From contig JBFXEJ010000004.1 in the NCBI GenBank assembly GCA_050180235.1, forward strand, positions 73,513 through 137,512: DNA of 64,000 nt, in the 5' to 3' direction. Source of the DNA: JAABRU01 sp050180235 (lineage in GTDB: Bacteria > Desulfobacterota > Desulfobacteria > Desulfobacterales > Desulfococcaceae). Both the position numbers and the translations under genes were made by a program. Under the pieces are notes generated by a model, which was not told the DNA's origin, searched no databases, and was given only the letters and a program-made list of their open reading frames with translations. Of the stretch, positions 8,680 to 16,793 are shown one piece after another (position 1 is the stretch's first letter; every line of letters begins with the position of its first letter).

Positions 8680-8766
8680 GCCGAAGTGGTGGAATTGGTA
8701 GACACGCTAGGTTCAGGGTCTAGTGGGGGTTCCCCCGTGGAAGTTCGAGTCTTCTCTTCGGCACCA
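8680..8766 (+). tRNA. tRNA-Leu (anticodon CAG)
   Basis: The acceptor arms GCCGAAG and CTTCGGC pair, followed by discriminator A and an encoded CCA. The D arm has GGTGGAATTGGTAGAC, the anticodon loop reads TTCAGGG with CAG at the centre, and a long variable arm (GTGGGGGTTCCCCCG) makes it a class II tRNA. The T arm is AAGTTCGAGTCTT. Reads CUG codons. It is a monocistronic unit with its own promoter and terminator and borders an AT-rich island, though no att duplication of its 3' end was seen. Confidence 0.97.
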
Positions 8767-8777
8767 CAAAAATAATA

Positions 8778-8813
8778 AAGGAGTTTGCCGGAAATCCGGC
8801 AACTCCTTTTTTA
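8778..8813 (+). terminator. rho-independent terminator of tRNA-Leu
   Basis: GGAGTTTGCCGG and CCGGCAACTCC form an 11-12 bp stem around AAAT, followed by TTTTTTATTTT. It begins 12 nt after the tRNA. Confidence 0.9.
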
Positions 8814-8919
8814 TTTTCCTGCGTCTGGGTTCTGCCATTTTCGGATGAGTGAACAAAACCTGCTTAATCCGGTCTTGATAAATCATTCCGCATGTATTGA
8901 ATTTTTCTGTTTTTTGTGC

Positions 8920-8949
8920 TTGACACAAACCTCCCTTATATAATATATT
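8920..8949 (+). promoter_or_regulatory. candidate sigma70 promoter for the island methyltransferase gene
   Basis: TTGACA at 8920-8925, an 18-bp spacer and TATATT at 8944-8949, with a TATAAT also overlapping at 8939. The resulting leader would be about 165 nt and contains the repeated 19-mer at 9052. The 8767-9120 gap holds otherwise only the tRNA terminator. Confidence 0.5.
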
Positions 8950-9051
8950 TTATTTACTTGGATAAGATAGAGAGATATTGAAAAAGGGAAAATTTGTCAG
9001 GACAAAGTTTCCCTGATAAGTGGAGTTTTGGGTGTTATCAGAGCAAACTGA

Positions 9052-9070
9052 CCTGATAATCAATGGTTAT
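9052..9070 (+). repeat. 19-bp sequence shared by two accessory-gene leaders
   Basis: CCTGATAATCAATGGTTAT occurs here and, identical, at 47484-47502. Both are preceded by an AAACTG-like word and followed 28-51 bp later by the start codon of an AT-rich accessory gene. It may be the end of a mobile element or a regulatory site. Confidence 0.6.
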
Positions 9071-9120
9071 GGTGCTTTAAGTAAATTGTTCACAAATACT
9101 TTAAAATAGGAGATTGCTAA

Positions 9121-10035
9121 ATGTCTGCTTTCAAAACTGTTCCTTTATCGCTTGATTGGTTTACAAATAACATGGATGAATACCTAAAACGGGATGAATT
9201 CATTCAATTTCAGGAAGTAGTCGGTTTTGACTACAGAGATATTATAGATAAATCAGAAAGAGGAAATATCGCAAAAAAAATGTGCGAGCATTCTTCTCTT
9301 TTTTATGAAATTGGGAGAAATAAAGGGGGAGCCTTCTTCCCTGAAAAAGTATATCGTGAAGATGCGAATTTTTATAATTCTGCGCCGAAACAAATTCCCG
9401 AAGCAGATATGATTTTTATGTACAGACCAATGTGCTATTCTCTTCGGCTTCGATATAAAACTCTTAACAGAGTAATAATCCCATATATTTTGGATACAAA
9501 ATTAAAAAATAGAGAAGGAATCGTTTTAGGAAATTTAGGTTCCGGGTTGGGTAAAGATCTTGAATATGCCTCTCTGCATTATGATGGGAAAATACAAAAA
9601 ATCATTAATATTGATATTGACCCCGATGTTGTAAAAATCGGAAATCAAAACATTCCTGAAAAAATAAAAGATAAAGTAAAATATTATAACACAAACCTTA
9701 TGAAAGGGAATCCGAAAAAACTTCCTTATGATTTTGTACTAATGATTGGAATTATCTGTCCGCTAACGGATGAATCTACTGAACGTCTGCTTCAGTTGGT
9801 TTATAAACAAATGGCTCCGAATGGAATCATAGCGGTTTCGACGTCATCACATAAAATGGAAAAACATGACCCCTTTTGTAGCATTGGAATTCAGGTATGC
9901 GCTGAATGGTCCTTAAATTGCAGAAATGAAGATAAATTATACACAACTTTGAAAAATTCTGGATTTACCGAAATTGAGATTCAACAGGAGCCAAGTGGTT
10001 ATAATCTCATAGGAATAGGTACTAAGAAATTATAA
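9121..10035 (+). CDS. SAM-dependent class I methyltransferase, substrate unknown
   Basis: A 304-residue soluble protein. The methyltransferase core starts near residue 135: VLGNLGSGLGKDLEYASL corresponds to the SAM-binding glycine loop, INIDIDPDVV to the acidic motif II that holds the ribose, FVLMIGIICPL to motif IV, and QMAPNGIIAVS to the strand before the late motifs. The first 130 residues are a less familiar helical domain. The start follows GGAG. The gene is much richer in A and T than flanking housekeeping genes, has its own promoter and is followed by repeats, so recent transfer is likely. Small-molecule and protein substrates are both possible. Confidence 0.75.
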   Translation: MSAFKTVPLSLDWFTNNMDEYLKRDEFIQFQEVVGFDYRDIIDKSERGNIAKKMCEHSSLFYEIGRNKGGAFFPEKVYREDANFYNSAPKQIPEADMIFMYRPMCYSLRLRYKTLNRVIIPYILDTKLKNREGIVLGNLGSGLGKDLEYASLHYDGKIQKIINIDIDPDVVKIGNQNIPEKIKDKVKYYNTNLMKGNPKKLPYDFVLMIGIICPLTDESTERLLQLVYKQMAPNGIIAVSTSSHKMEKHDPFCSIGIQVCAEWSLNCRNEDKLYTTLKNSGFTEIEIQQEPSGYNLIGIGTKKL

Positions 10036-10085
10036 ATGAGGCTGTTGTTTGAAACGCCCCATAACCCGGAGCTCCAGCGGATTTG

Positions 10086-10686
10086 CAGTAAGTAGGGTGG
10101 GTGTAGCGCAAGCGAAACCCACCATTTTTTGAGAATTTTCAAATCCCAATGGTGGGTTACGCTCCGCTGCACCCACCCTGCACAACTGGTTTTTGGTTGC
10201 CGCATCAGCGGGTGGCAACTTGTTTTAAATGATAACAAAAAGATGTTTATAGGAATATTGAAGTCTTCCAATACACTTTTTATTTATGTGACAAGGTGAG
10301 AAAATGCCTGAAATGATTACACCCGAAATTTATAAAAAACTTGAAGAAATCGGTTTTGAAGAATATGAAATCAGCACATTTCAGATGATTCATGAGCTGA
10401 AAACAAGAAAATATGAGTTTGATATTAAACAGCTTATAAACAGAATTGCTTTTGATAATCTGTCAGAGGGAATTGCCGAAACTTTTGAAAACAATAAATG
10501 GACTGAGGAAAATTTTTTTGACATTGTTGAAACATACAGAAAAGAAAATTTGAGAGTTGTAATCGATACCAATATTCTTTTTTCGGCTTTAAATCCGAAA
10601 AGCCGTTATTATCCGATTATTGAAAACTTTCGTTCAGAGAGATTCAGCCTGCCGGTTTCAACAGATGTTCTTCTTGAATATGAGGA
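10086..10686 (+). repeat. 601-bp direct duplication, copy 1
   Basis: Co-linear with 12031-12631 at a constant offset of 1945 bp, without net indels and with only scattered substitutions. It contains a hairpin (GGGTGGGTGTAGCGCAAGCG and its complement, about 10094-10186), the ribosome site and the first two thirds of a PIN-domain gene. The two copies bracket the small genes at 11131-11902. Confidence 0.9.
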
Positions 10687-10953
10687 AATTCTGCAAAGAG
10701 TTTTCCTGAAAGGCTGCTGGAACATTTCTGGATTTTTCTTCTGACTTCGGAAAACGTATTTTTCATCAGCCAGACATTCAGGTTTCAGCTTCCTTTTGCA
10801 GACGGGGATGATGAAAAATCTGTTGACTGTGCAGTGTGCGGAAATGCCGGGTTTCTGATTACAAACGACAGGCATTTCAATATTCTGAAAAATACTGAAT
10901 TCCCAAAACTGGAAGTTGTCAAAGCAGAGGATTTTATCAGAAAGTATCTTTAG
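10304..10953 (+). pseudogene. PIN-domain protein, frameshifted copy (toxin-like)
   Basis: The first frame encodes MPEMITPEIYKKLEEIG, about 85 helical residues, then a PIN start VVIDTNILFSALNPKSRYY and LLEYEEILQ. It then shifts: the remaining PIN half continues one frame earlier as PERLLEHF, LPFADGDDEKSVDCAVCGNAGFLITNDRHF and ends at 10953. Restoring one A in CAAAGAG near 10695 gives one protein of about 217 residues with PIN acidic residues in both halves. PIN proteins are usually metal-dependent RNases of toxin-antitoxin pairs; no separate antitoxin gene is evident. The long N-terminal part could be a built-in regulatory domain. A sequencing error is possible. Confidence 0.75.
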
Positions 10954-11000
10954 CAATCTGAAAAAAATGAAAAATATAGTGTTTAAGATAATTATTTTGG

Positions 11001-11078
11001 GTAGGATGTTGGGGTGAACGGAGTGAACCCCAACATCCTGATTCAGTTGGGGTTCACTCCGTTCACCCCAACCTGCGT
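11001..11078. repeat. palindromic intergenic repeat
   Basis: GTTGGGGTGAACGGAGTGAA at 11008 and its inverted copy ending at 11072 form a 27-bp stem. Each arm is itself nearly self-complementary. Same style as the 46809-46879 and 10094-10186 hairpins. No T run, so not a normal terminator. Confidence 0.7.
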
Positions 11079-11130
11079 GAAACTGCGGGAAACCCCAAAA
11101 ATATTTTTTAAAGGCTATAGGTGAGAGACG

Positions 11131-11313
11131 ATGAGCATAGTATTTGATTTGACTACATATGAAGGTATCAATAACAGTATTGTTTGTGATGTTGATAGTG
11201 AAAATTCAAAAACACTTCATGCAGGAACTCTCGCAGGCGCTGTTATTAGTCCTTTATTTTTAGGTGTGGCAGTAGGTTGTACTATCGGAGGGCTTATAGG
11301 TTGTTTTTTATAG
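11131..11313 (+). CDS. small Gly/Ala-rich hydrophobic protein, unknown
   Basis: A 60-residue reading frame beginning MSIVFDLTTYEGINN after AGGTGA at good spacing. The C-terminal half, from about residue 32, is hydrophobic and glycine-rich (GTLAGAVISPLFLGVAVG followed by GGLIGCFL), like a glycine-zipper membrane segment or a small pore-forming peptide. It overlaps the start of the DUF4258 gene by 13 bases. I do not recognise a family. It could be a real small membrane protein of the module or a chance frame; the well-placed ribosome site favours the former. Confidence 0.45.
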   Translation: MSIVFDLTTYEGINNSIVCDVDSENSKTLHAGTLAGAVISPLFLGVAVGCTIGGLIGCFL

Positions 11314-11618
11314 AAGAAGTTTTATCCGCATTTCACAAAGAAGTGCTGTTCACCTCACATGCGTTGCATCAGATGAATCTTCCTGAAAGGATGATTACCA
11401 AACAGGAAGTAAAGGAAACTGTTTTGTACGGAGAGATTATTGAAGATTACCAGCAGGATATACGGGGACACAGTTGTTTGTTCATGCGGGCAGTCAGTCC
11501 TAACCGGATAATCCATGTTGTATGTTCGCCCAAAAAAGAATATCTGACAATTGTTTCTGCTTATTTACCAAGCCATGAAAAATGGGAATCTGACTGGAAA
11601 ACAAGAAAAACTGTGTAA
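11301..11618 (+). CDS. DUF4258-domain protein (toxin-like partner of YgiT-type protein)
   Basis: About 105 residues. VLFTSHALHQMNLPERMITKQEV and YGEIIEDYQQDIRGHSCLFM, followed by RIIHVVCSPKKEYLTIVSAY, follow the DUF4258 pattern. I start it at a TTG (11301) because GGAGGG lies about 9 nt upstream and the family usually begins just before this point; an earlier TTG at 11277 is possible. DUF4258 proteins are commonly paired with a YgiT/MqsA-type zinc finger, exactly what follows 11 bp downstream, suggesting a toxin-antitoxin unit. Function as a toxin is inference. AT-rich island gene. Confidence 0.8.
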   Translation: MFFIEEVLSAFHKEVLFTSHALHQMNLPERMITKQEVKETVLYGEIIEDYQQDIRGHSCLFMRAVSPNRIIHVVCSPKKEYLTIVSAYLPSHEKWESDWKTRKTV

Positions 11619-11629
11619 AAGAGATAAAT

Positions 11630-11902
11630 ATGGAATGCTATTATTGTAAAGGCGAGTTAAAAGAAGGGGTTGTTCCCTACTTTGTAAAACGGAAAGGCTA
11701 CCAGATTGTAATTGACAGAGTACCGGCATATGTCTGCAGTCAGTGCGGTGAATATCTGTTTCGGGAAAAAGAGGTTGACCTGATTCAGGAAATTATTTCT
11801 GCTATGGAGCAGAAAGTAGCACTGATAATACCTGAAAAAGCCAGTCATGCTTACATCTGTAAAGAAAGTTATTCTGATGTTCCCATCCATCAGGCTGTAT
11901 AA
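11630..11902 (+). CDS. YgiT-type zinc finger protein (probable antitoxin)
   Basis: A 90-residue protein with a MqsA/YgiT-like N-terminal zinc finger: MECYYCKGE supplies the first CxxC and VPAYVCSQCGEYLF the second. The segment between them has the family's conserved hydrophobic strands. The C-terminal part is short and lacks an obvious helix-turn-helix, so it resembles stand-alone YgiT-type proteins rather than full MqsA. Located 11 bp after the DUF4258 gene on the same strand; together they look like a two-gene toxin-antitoxin operon. Confidence 0.82.
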   Translation: MECYYCKGELKEGVVPYFVKRKGYQIVIDRVPAYVCSQCGEYLFREKEVDLIQEIISAMEQKVALIIPEKASHAYICKESYSDVPIHQAV

Positions 11903-12030
11903 CAGGCAAAAACACCTAATGGCCTGTAACGAAATAAACTGAACAATAATATTCTCTGAAACCTTTCTTTAAGCGGGTTTAAACTTGAAAATTGAACAGG
12001 TTATTTCGTTACAGGCCCTAACCAGCCGGT

Positions 12031-12631
12031 CAGTAAGCAGTGTGGGTGCAGCGCAAGCGAAACCCACCATTTTTTGAGAATTTTCAAATCCCAATGGTGG
12101 GTTACGCTCCGCTGCACCCACCCTGCACAACTGGTTTTTGGTTGCCGCATCAGCGGGTGGCAACCTGTTTTAAATGATAACAAAAAGATGTTTACAGGAA
12201 TATTGAAATCTTCCAATACACTTTTTATTTCTGTGACAGGGTGAGAAAATGTCTGAAATGATTACACCCGAAATTTATAAAAAACTTGAAGAAATCGGCT
12301 TTGAAGAATATGAAATCAGCACATTTCAGATGATTCATGAGCTGAAAACAAGAAAATATGAGTTTGATATTAAACAGCTTATAAACAGAATTGCTTTTGA
12401 TAATCTGTCAGAGGGAATTGCCGAAACTTTTGAAAACAATAAATGGACTGAGGAAAATTTTTTTGACATTGTTGAAACATACAGAAAAGAAAATTTGAGA
12501 GTTGTAATCGATACCAATATTCTTTTTTCGGCTTTAAATCCGAAAAGCCGTTATTATCCGATTATTGAAAACTTTCGTTCAGAGAGATTCAGCCTGCTGG
12601 TTTCAACAGCTATTCTTCTTGAATATGAGGA
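12031..12631 (+). repeat. 601-bp direct duplication, copy 2
   Basis: Second copy of 10086-10686. It includes the same hairpin (12040-12125) and the same gene start, and stops abruptly after GAATATGAGGA, 18 bp before the start codon of the BLUF-cyclase gene. It fills most of the 11903-12248 gap. Confidence 0.9.
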
Positions 12632-12653
12632 TCGGGGGAGTATCAGAATATGA
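12249..12653 (+). pseudogene. PIN-domain protein, truncated copy
   Basis: Almost identical to the first 128 codons of the PIN gene at 10304, with a few substitutions (LLVSTAILLEY for LPVSTDVLLEY). It then runs out of the duplicated sequence into DRGSIRI and stops, overlapping the next gene by 4 bases. The second half of the PIN domain, with its catalytic acids, is missing, so nuclease activity is unlikely. It may still supply translation coupling to the BLUF-cyclase gene. Confidence 0.8.
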
Positions 12654-13714
12654 AACGACTTACTTATATCAGCAGGCTCAATATGCCACTTTCTGAGAAT
12701 GAAATTAAAGAAATCGGTATTATTTCAAGTCGGAATAACCAAAAACAGGACATTACAGGGGTTCTGATTTATTTCAGAGAGTTATTTTTTCAGATTATCG
12801 AGGGAGATGATGTAAAAATTGATTGTTTATATGAAAAAATCGGACAGGATAAACGGCATGCAGATATTTTATGCCTGAAAACAGAATATCAGGTTGAAGA
12901 CCGTTATTTTCCAAACTGGTCTATGAATGTTATCAATCTCGACAATAATACGGATGCGCTGATTTACCCTGTTAAAATTTTGTTACAAACCATTACAGAA
13001 TCTCACGGTATAATTGAACAATATACACAGCCTGCAGTTTTAAAGATCATCAGCAGAGGAATTAATCCGCTTACCGTACCTGCCAGGACGGTTGAAAAAA
13101 TTATCCTGTTTGCTGATATTGTTTCGTTTTCTGCAATCAGTGAAAATCTGCCTGTTGAACTGATTGCCCTGATGATTAACCGTTATCTTGAAATCTCCAG
13201 CGAAATTATTACGGCAATGGGCGGAGAGGTTACCAAATATATCGGAGATTGTGTTATGGCGTATTTTGCTCCTGAAATGGCAGATAATGCTGTTCAAGCC
13301 TGTTTAACTGTTTTAAGCGAATTGGAAAAAGCAAGGCAGTCTGCTAATAAAAACAGTCCGATCCGGCTGCTGTATAGCGGATTCGGATTGTCTCAGGGCA
13401 TTGTGATTGAAGGAAATATGGGATCAGCAATTAAAAAGGATTATACAATTTTAGGCGACCCCGTGAATACAGCCGCCAGATTGGAAGCATTGACACGAAC
13501 TGTAAAAAAGGCAATTGTACTATCTGAAAATGTTAAAAACAGCACAAAAGCAGAATGGAATTTCGTATCACTTGGGAGGCATGATTTAAAAGGAAAAGAA
13601 AAAAATTCAGAAGTTTATTACCCTGACCATGAACTGGTGAATAATTTTGATTTAAAAAACAAAATAATACAAGATATTAGGAGTTTAAGTAAAAAAGAAG
13701 GTATCGGAAGATAA
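12650..13714 (+). CDS. BLUF domain-class III cyclase, probable photoactivated adenylyl cyclase
   Basis: A 354-residue protein with an N-terminal BLUF flavin photoreceptor domain (1-100) joined to a class III nucleotide cyclase domain (about 145-335), the architecture and length of the Beggiatoa protein bPAC, to which it appears closely similar. BLUF hallmark residues are present: Tyr6, Asn30, Gln48, Trp90, Met92. In the cyclase, Asp156 and Asp200 would bind metal, Lys196 and Thr266 are the pair expected for ATP rather than GTP, and Asn273/Arg277 stabilise the transition state. Predicted job: blue light raises cAMP. It follows a G-rich ribosome site, lies directly after a truncated PIN copy and is AT-rich, suggesting acquisition. 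Confidence 0.92.
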   Translation: MKRLTYISRLNMPLSENEIKEIGIISSRNNQKQDITGVLIYFRELFFQIIEGDDVKIDCLYEKIGQDKRHADILCLKTEYQVEDRYFPNWSMNVINLDNNTDALIYPVKILLQTITESHGIIEQYTQPAVLKIISRGINPLTVPARTVEKIILFADIVSFSAISENLPVELIALMINRYLEISSEIITAMGGEVTKYIGDCVMAYFAPEMADNAVQACLTVLSELEKARQSANKNSPIRLLYSGFGLSQGIVIEGNMGSAIKKDYTILGDPVNTAARLEALTRTVKKAIVLSENVKNSTKAEWNFVSLGRHDLKGKEKNSEVYYPDHELVNNFDLKNKIIQDIRSLSKKEGIGR

Positions 13715-13854
13715 GCAGTTCAGAAAGTCAGAGAAATCTGTTCGCGAGTATCTGAAAGATGATAACAAAGCGTTCAACCGGACAGTCATGTCGGGCTGCC
13801 AGTTACCTCGTAGTTATAACTCAAGAAAAAAATATTTTGGAGAATAAAAATGTT

Positions 13855-14092
13855 ATACCAAATCGCTATTGAAAATATATTTATGAAACACACCCCTGCT
13901 CCTATCAGGAGGGGATTTTCTGAAAAAATCAATGGAGAATCGGCATGATATGAAATCTGAAAAATAATTGGGCATAAGGTTCTGCTGACATTTTACCTCA
14001 GCAATATGAGAGCACCTGAAATGTCAACAGAACCCAATCAGAAAAAAATGACTGCATTGTATAAAATCAATGGAGATTTGCTATCATTTGTA
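13855..14092. repeat. cluster of A/B-type element ends and an element M fragment
   Basis: 13855-13946 has ends ATACCAAATCGCTATTG and CAATGGAGAATCGGCAT and looks like a family A/B copy. 13949-13975 matches the reverse complement of one end of the element at 27674-27795 over 27 bases. Near 14057-14085 another inner arm (GTATAAAATCAATGGAG) appears. The 13715-13847 stretch is an open frame tail (REYLKDDNKAFNRTV, ending at 13847) without a start; it may be a gene remnant. Nothing else is seen in the 13715-14212 gap. Confidence 0.5.
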
Positions 14093-14212
14093 TCATTTGT
14101 CCAATCTCCTTTCGTGTCAGTTTCAGAAACCGGCTCAGAATTGCTTTTTCCAAAAGTTCTGTCAAAATTTTGTTTGTGCATTCAGGCAGTGTGTATTCCG
14201 TCTTTATTTCTC

Positions 14213-16363
14213 TCAATGCTCCTTAATGCCAAGCTGCTTCATTTTCAGATACAGGGTTTTTCTTCCCACCCCAAGCATTTTTGCTGCTTTTGTGCGGTTC
14301 CATTTGCAGAGTTCCAGTACACCCAAAATATGTTTTTTTTCAAAATCTTCCACAGCATTTTGCAGACAGGGATTTGCATCTGCTGCATTGCCTGCCATTG
14401 CAATGAAATTCGCTGAACCGCTCCGGATTCTGCCGCCGGGAAAATCCAGTGAATTCAGGCTTACATACCGCTGAATCGTATTTTCCAGTTCCCTCACATT
14501 TCCGGGCCAGTCATATTCGCGCAGCATATCCAGTTCATGACCGCTGAGTATTGCCCTGCCTGTGGGATCATATTTTTTCAGAAAATATTCTGCCAGAAGC
14601 GGAATATCCTCCCTGCGTTCCCAAAGCCGGGGCATGTAAACGGGAATAATATGAATGCGGTAGAAAAAATCCTCCCGTATCCGGCCATCGCGAATCAACT
14701 GCTCCAGATTGCGGTTAGTCGCGGCTATTATCCTGACATCAGGTTTGCGGACTTCCAATCCGCCGATGGGTGTGTATCCTCCGCCTTCCAGCACACGGAG
14801 CAGTTTCACCTGCATGTCTTCCGAGATTTCACCAAGTTCATCCAGAAACAGGGTTCCGCCGGACGCATGATCAAAAAAACCGGGTTTGTCCCTGTCCGCT
14901 CCGGTAAAACCGCCTTTACGGTATCCGAAAAATTCACTTTCCATCAAATCCCGCGGAATCGCGCCGCAGTTGACCGGCACAAAACGGTTTGCACTGCGCT
15001 CGCTCATATCGTGAACCGCACGGGCCACCAGTTCCTTGCCTGTGCCGGATTCACCGTAAATGATGACATTGGCATCTGCTGCTGCCGCGCGCAGAATCAT
15101 TTCATACACCTGCTGCATAACCATGCTTTTGCCCACAATACTGCCGAAACGGAAACGATCCTTTGCAGCAGAACGCAGCCGCATATTTTCCTTTTGCAGA
15201 AAAATATCCCTTTCCTTTACCGCGAGTTCGGCCTGTTTGCGCTCATGGATGTCCAGAATCACAGTCTGCTGGTGTGTCACAGAATCATCTGCATCAAAAA
15301 CCGGTGAACTGACTGCATAACACCAGCGTCTGTCTCCGGATCTGCGGAATTCGTATTTCACGGTTTCTCCCGCGAATACCTTTTTCTGCGCGCACCATTC
15401 ACAGGGTTCATCCCGTCCGTATAGAAGCTGATAACAGAATTTTCCGCTTCTGTCCTGTCCGATGAAATTTTTCAATGCCCGGTTCATAAAGGAAATCCGG
15501 AAATCCGCAGAACATATATAGATAAATCCCTCAAATGCCTCCACAATGCCGCTGAGTTTGGATTCACTTTCCCGCAGGCTGCGTTTTGCCATTTTCAGGG
15601 AAGTGATATCCAGCATCGAGGCCACACTGCATTCTGTTCCGGAAATCATATCCACCCGTACAAACACATTTTTCCGGCTGCCAAAGCGGTCTGACAAAGT
15701 GAATTCATATTCAATCGGCACATTTTCCGCAGATTTTCTGCGTTCAAAATGATACTGAACCATCCGATCCAGATCTTCGGGAAAAGCAATAATCGCAGGC
15801 CATTTCATTTTTCCCTCAATTTCCTCTTTGGAATAACCGCTCAGTTTCTGAAATCCAGCGTTGGCAAGGGAAATAGTCATGTCTTTTTCAATGATGATGG
15901 TGGCTGTTCCCGTGTTTTCAAACACAGCCCGGTAACGGATTTCATTTTCCTTCAATGCCCTAGAAATGCTTTTCTGTTCACTTATATCTTCAACAAAACC
16001 TTCCAGATATTTCACTGTTCCGTCTTTTTCCCTTGCAGTGCGCACATGAATGCGGCAGTCCATGACAGAGCCGTCTCTGCGGTAAAACCGGCTTTCAAAA
16101 TTCAGAACATGATCCTGTTTTCTTATCAGGTCCATGAGTTTTTTGCGATGGGCAGAATTGACATACACATCATTGGCAATATTTTTTACAGAAGACAGGT
16201 ATTGTGCAGCAGAATCATAGCCCAGCATCCTTGCCAGGGCCGGATTTGCATCCAGAAGACGGCCATCCGGCGTGGAGCGCAGAATGCCCACAGGCGCGTA
16301 TTCAAACAGATCTTTGTATAATAAAAGATTTTCCGTCATTTCTTTGTCTGCATTGAGAGGCAT
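14213..16363 (-). CDS. PAS-domain sigma54-dependent transcriptional activator
   Basis: A 716-residue enhancer-binding protein. Three PAS sensor domains fill residues 1-375: the first around APVGILRSTPDGRLLDANPA, the second around NTGTATIIIEKDMT, the third with a Cys group (EPCEWCAQ). The AAA+ domain follows with Walker A GESGTGKE (437-444) and Walker B GGTLFLDELGE. A Fis-type helix-turn-helix (WNRTKAAKMLGVGRKTLY) ends the protein. The sigma54-contact loop reads GGFTGA (484-489) instead of GAFTGA. The start is uncertain: ATGs at 16372, 16363 and 16339 all lack strong ribosome sites. It has no receiver domain, so it senses signals directly. Confidence 0.92.
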   Translation of the reverse strand: MPLNADKEMTENLLLYKDLFEYAPVGILRSTPDGRLLDANPALARMLGYDSAAQYLSSVKNIANDVYVNSAHRKKLMDLIRKQDHVLNFESRFYRRDGSVMDCRIHVRTAREKDGTVKYLEGFVEDISEQKSISRALKENEIRYRAVFENTGTATIIIEKDMTISLANAGFQKLSGYSKEEIEGKMKWPAIIAFPEDLDRMVQYHFERRKSAENVPIEYEFTLSDRFGSRKNVFVRVDMISGTECSVASMLDITSLKMAKRSLRESESKLSGIVEAFEGFIYICSADFRISFMNRALKNFIGQDRSGKFCYQLLYGRDEPCEWCAQKKVFAGETVKYEFRRSGDRRWCYAVSSPVFDADDSVTHQQTVILDIHERKQAELAVKERDIFLQKENMRLRSAAKDRFRFGSIVGKSMVMQQVYEMILRAAAADANVIIYGESGTGKELVARAVHDMSERSANRFVPVNCGAIPRDLMESEFFGYRKGGFTGADRDKPGFFDHASGGTLFLDELGEISEDMQVKLLRVLEGGGYTPIGGLEVRKPDVRIIAATNRNLEQLIRDGRIREDFFYRIHIIPVYMPRLWERREDIPLLAEYFLKKYDPTGRAILSGHELDMLREYDWPGNVRELENTIQRYVSLNSLDFPGGRIRSGSANFIAMAGNAADANPCLQNAVEDFEKKHILGVLELCKWNRTKAAKMLGVGRKTLYLKMKQLGIKEH

Positions 16364-16606
16364 AAAAAACATCCGATCAGAAGAAAAAACTTGATTATTG
16401 GATGAAAATCTGTATTTCCTGTAAACAGGATAACACAGAAACAGCAAAAATGTAAACACAGAAACCCGGTTTGCATCTGAGAGGATGTCTGATATTTGCA
16501 GATTTTCAGGGAAGATAAATTTCCTGAAGTACCGTTTCAGGTGTCAGGGAACAGATACAGCGCACTGAAACCGGTATATCAGCAATTTTCAAATCCTTTA
16601 GGTTTT

Positions 16607-16698
16607 TAAGGTGATTTCTGAAAATAAATATCCCGTTTCAGTTTACAGGCACAGGGCAAAAGCTGGAAGCTTTTGATACTTTTCCGGAAATCACCTAA
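16607..16698. repeat. miniature inverted-repeat element, family C, copy 2
   Basis: The ends TAAGGTGATTTCTGAAAATAA and GGAAATCACCTAA are inverted. The interior has the AAAGCTGGAAGCTTTTG hairpin found in the other copies, in the opposite orientation to copy 1. The rest of the 16364-16793 gap shows no gene; a CAGGTGTCAGGGA word near 16540 recurs near 24500. Confidence 0.75.
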
Positions 16699-16793
16699 CC
16701 ACAAGGCAGAAAAGACTGTGCGCACAGATTAAAATTTTCTCACAGAGATCACAGAGAATTTTCCATGAGACTTTGGGAAAAGTCAGGAGCATT

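Noticed and set aside
8713..8928. 71-codon minus-strand frame over the tRNA-Leu gene
   Set aside because: It is the antisense of the tRNA and its terminator; such frames are a common false call.
13715..13847. Open frame tail ending at 13847 as a gene
   Set aside because: It has no start codon with a ribosome site and begins after a stop inside the cyclase gene; at most a remnant.
8680..14212. tRNA-anchored integrative island with att sites
   Set aside because: The tRNA-Leu 3' end is not repeated at the far side, and no integrase gene is visible, so only an AT-rich accessory region is claimed.
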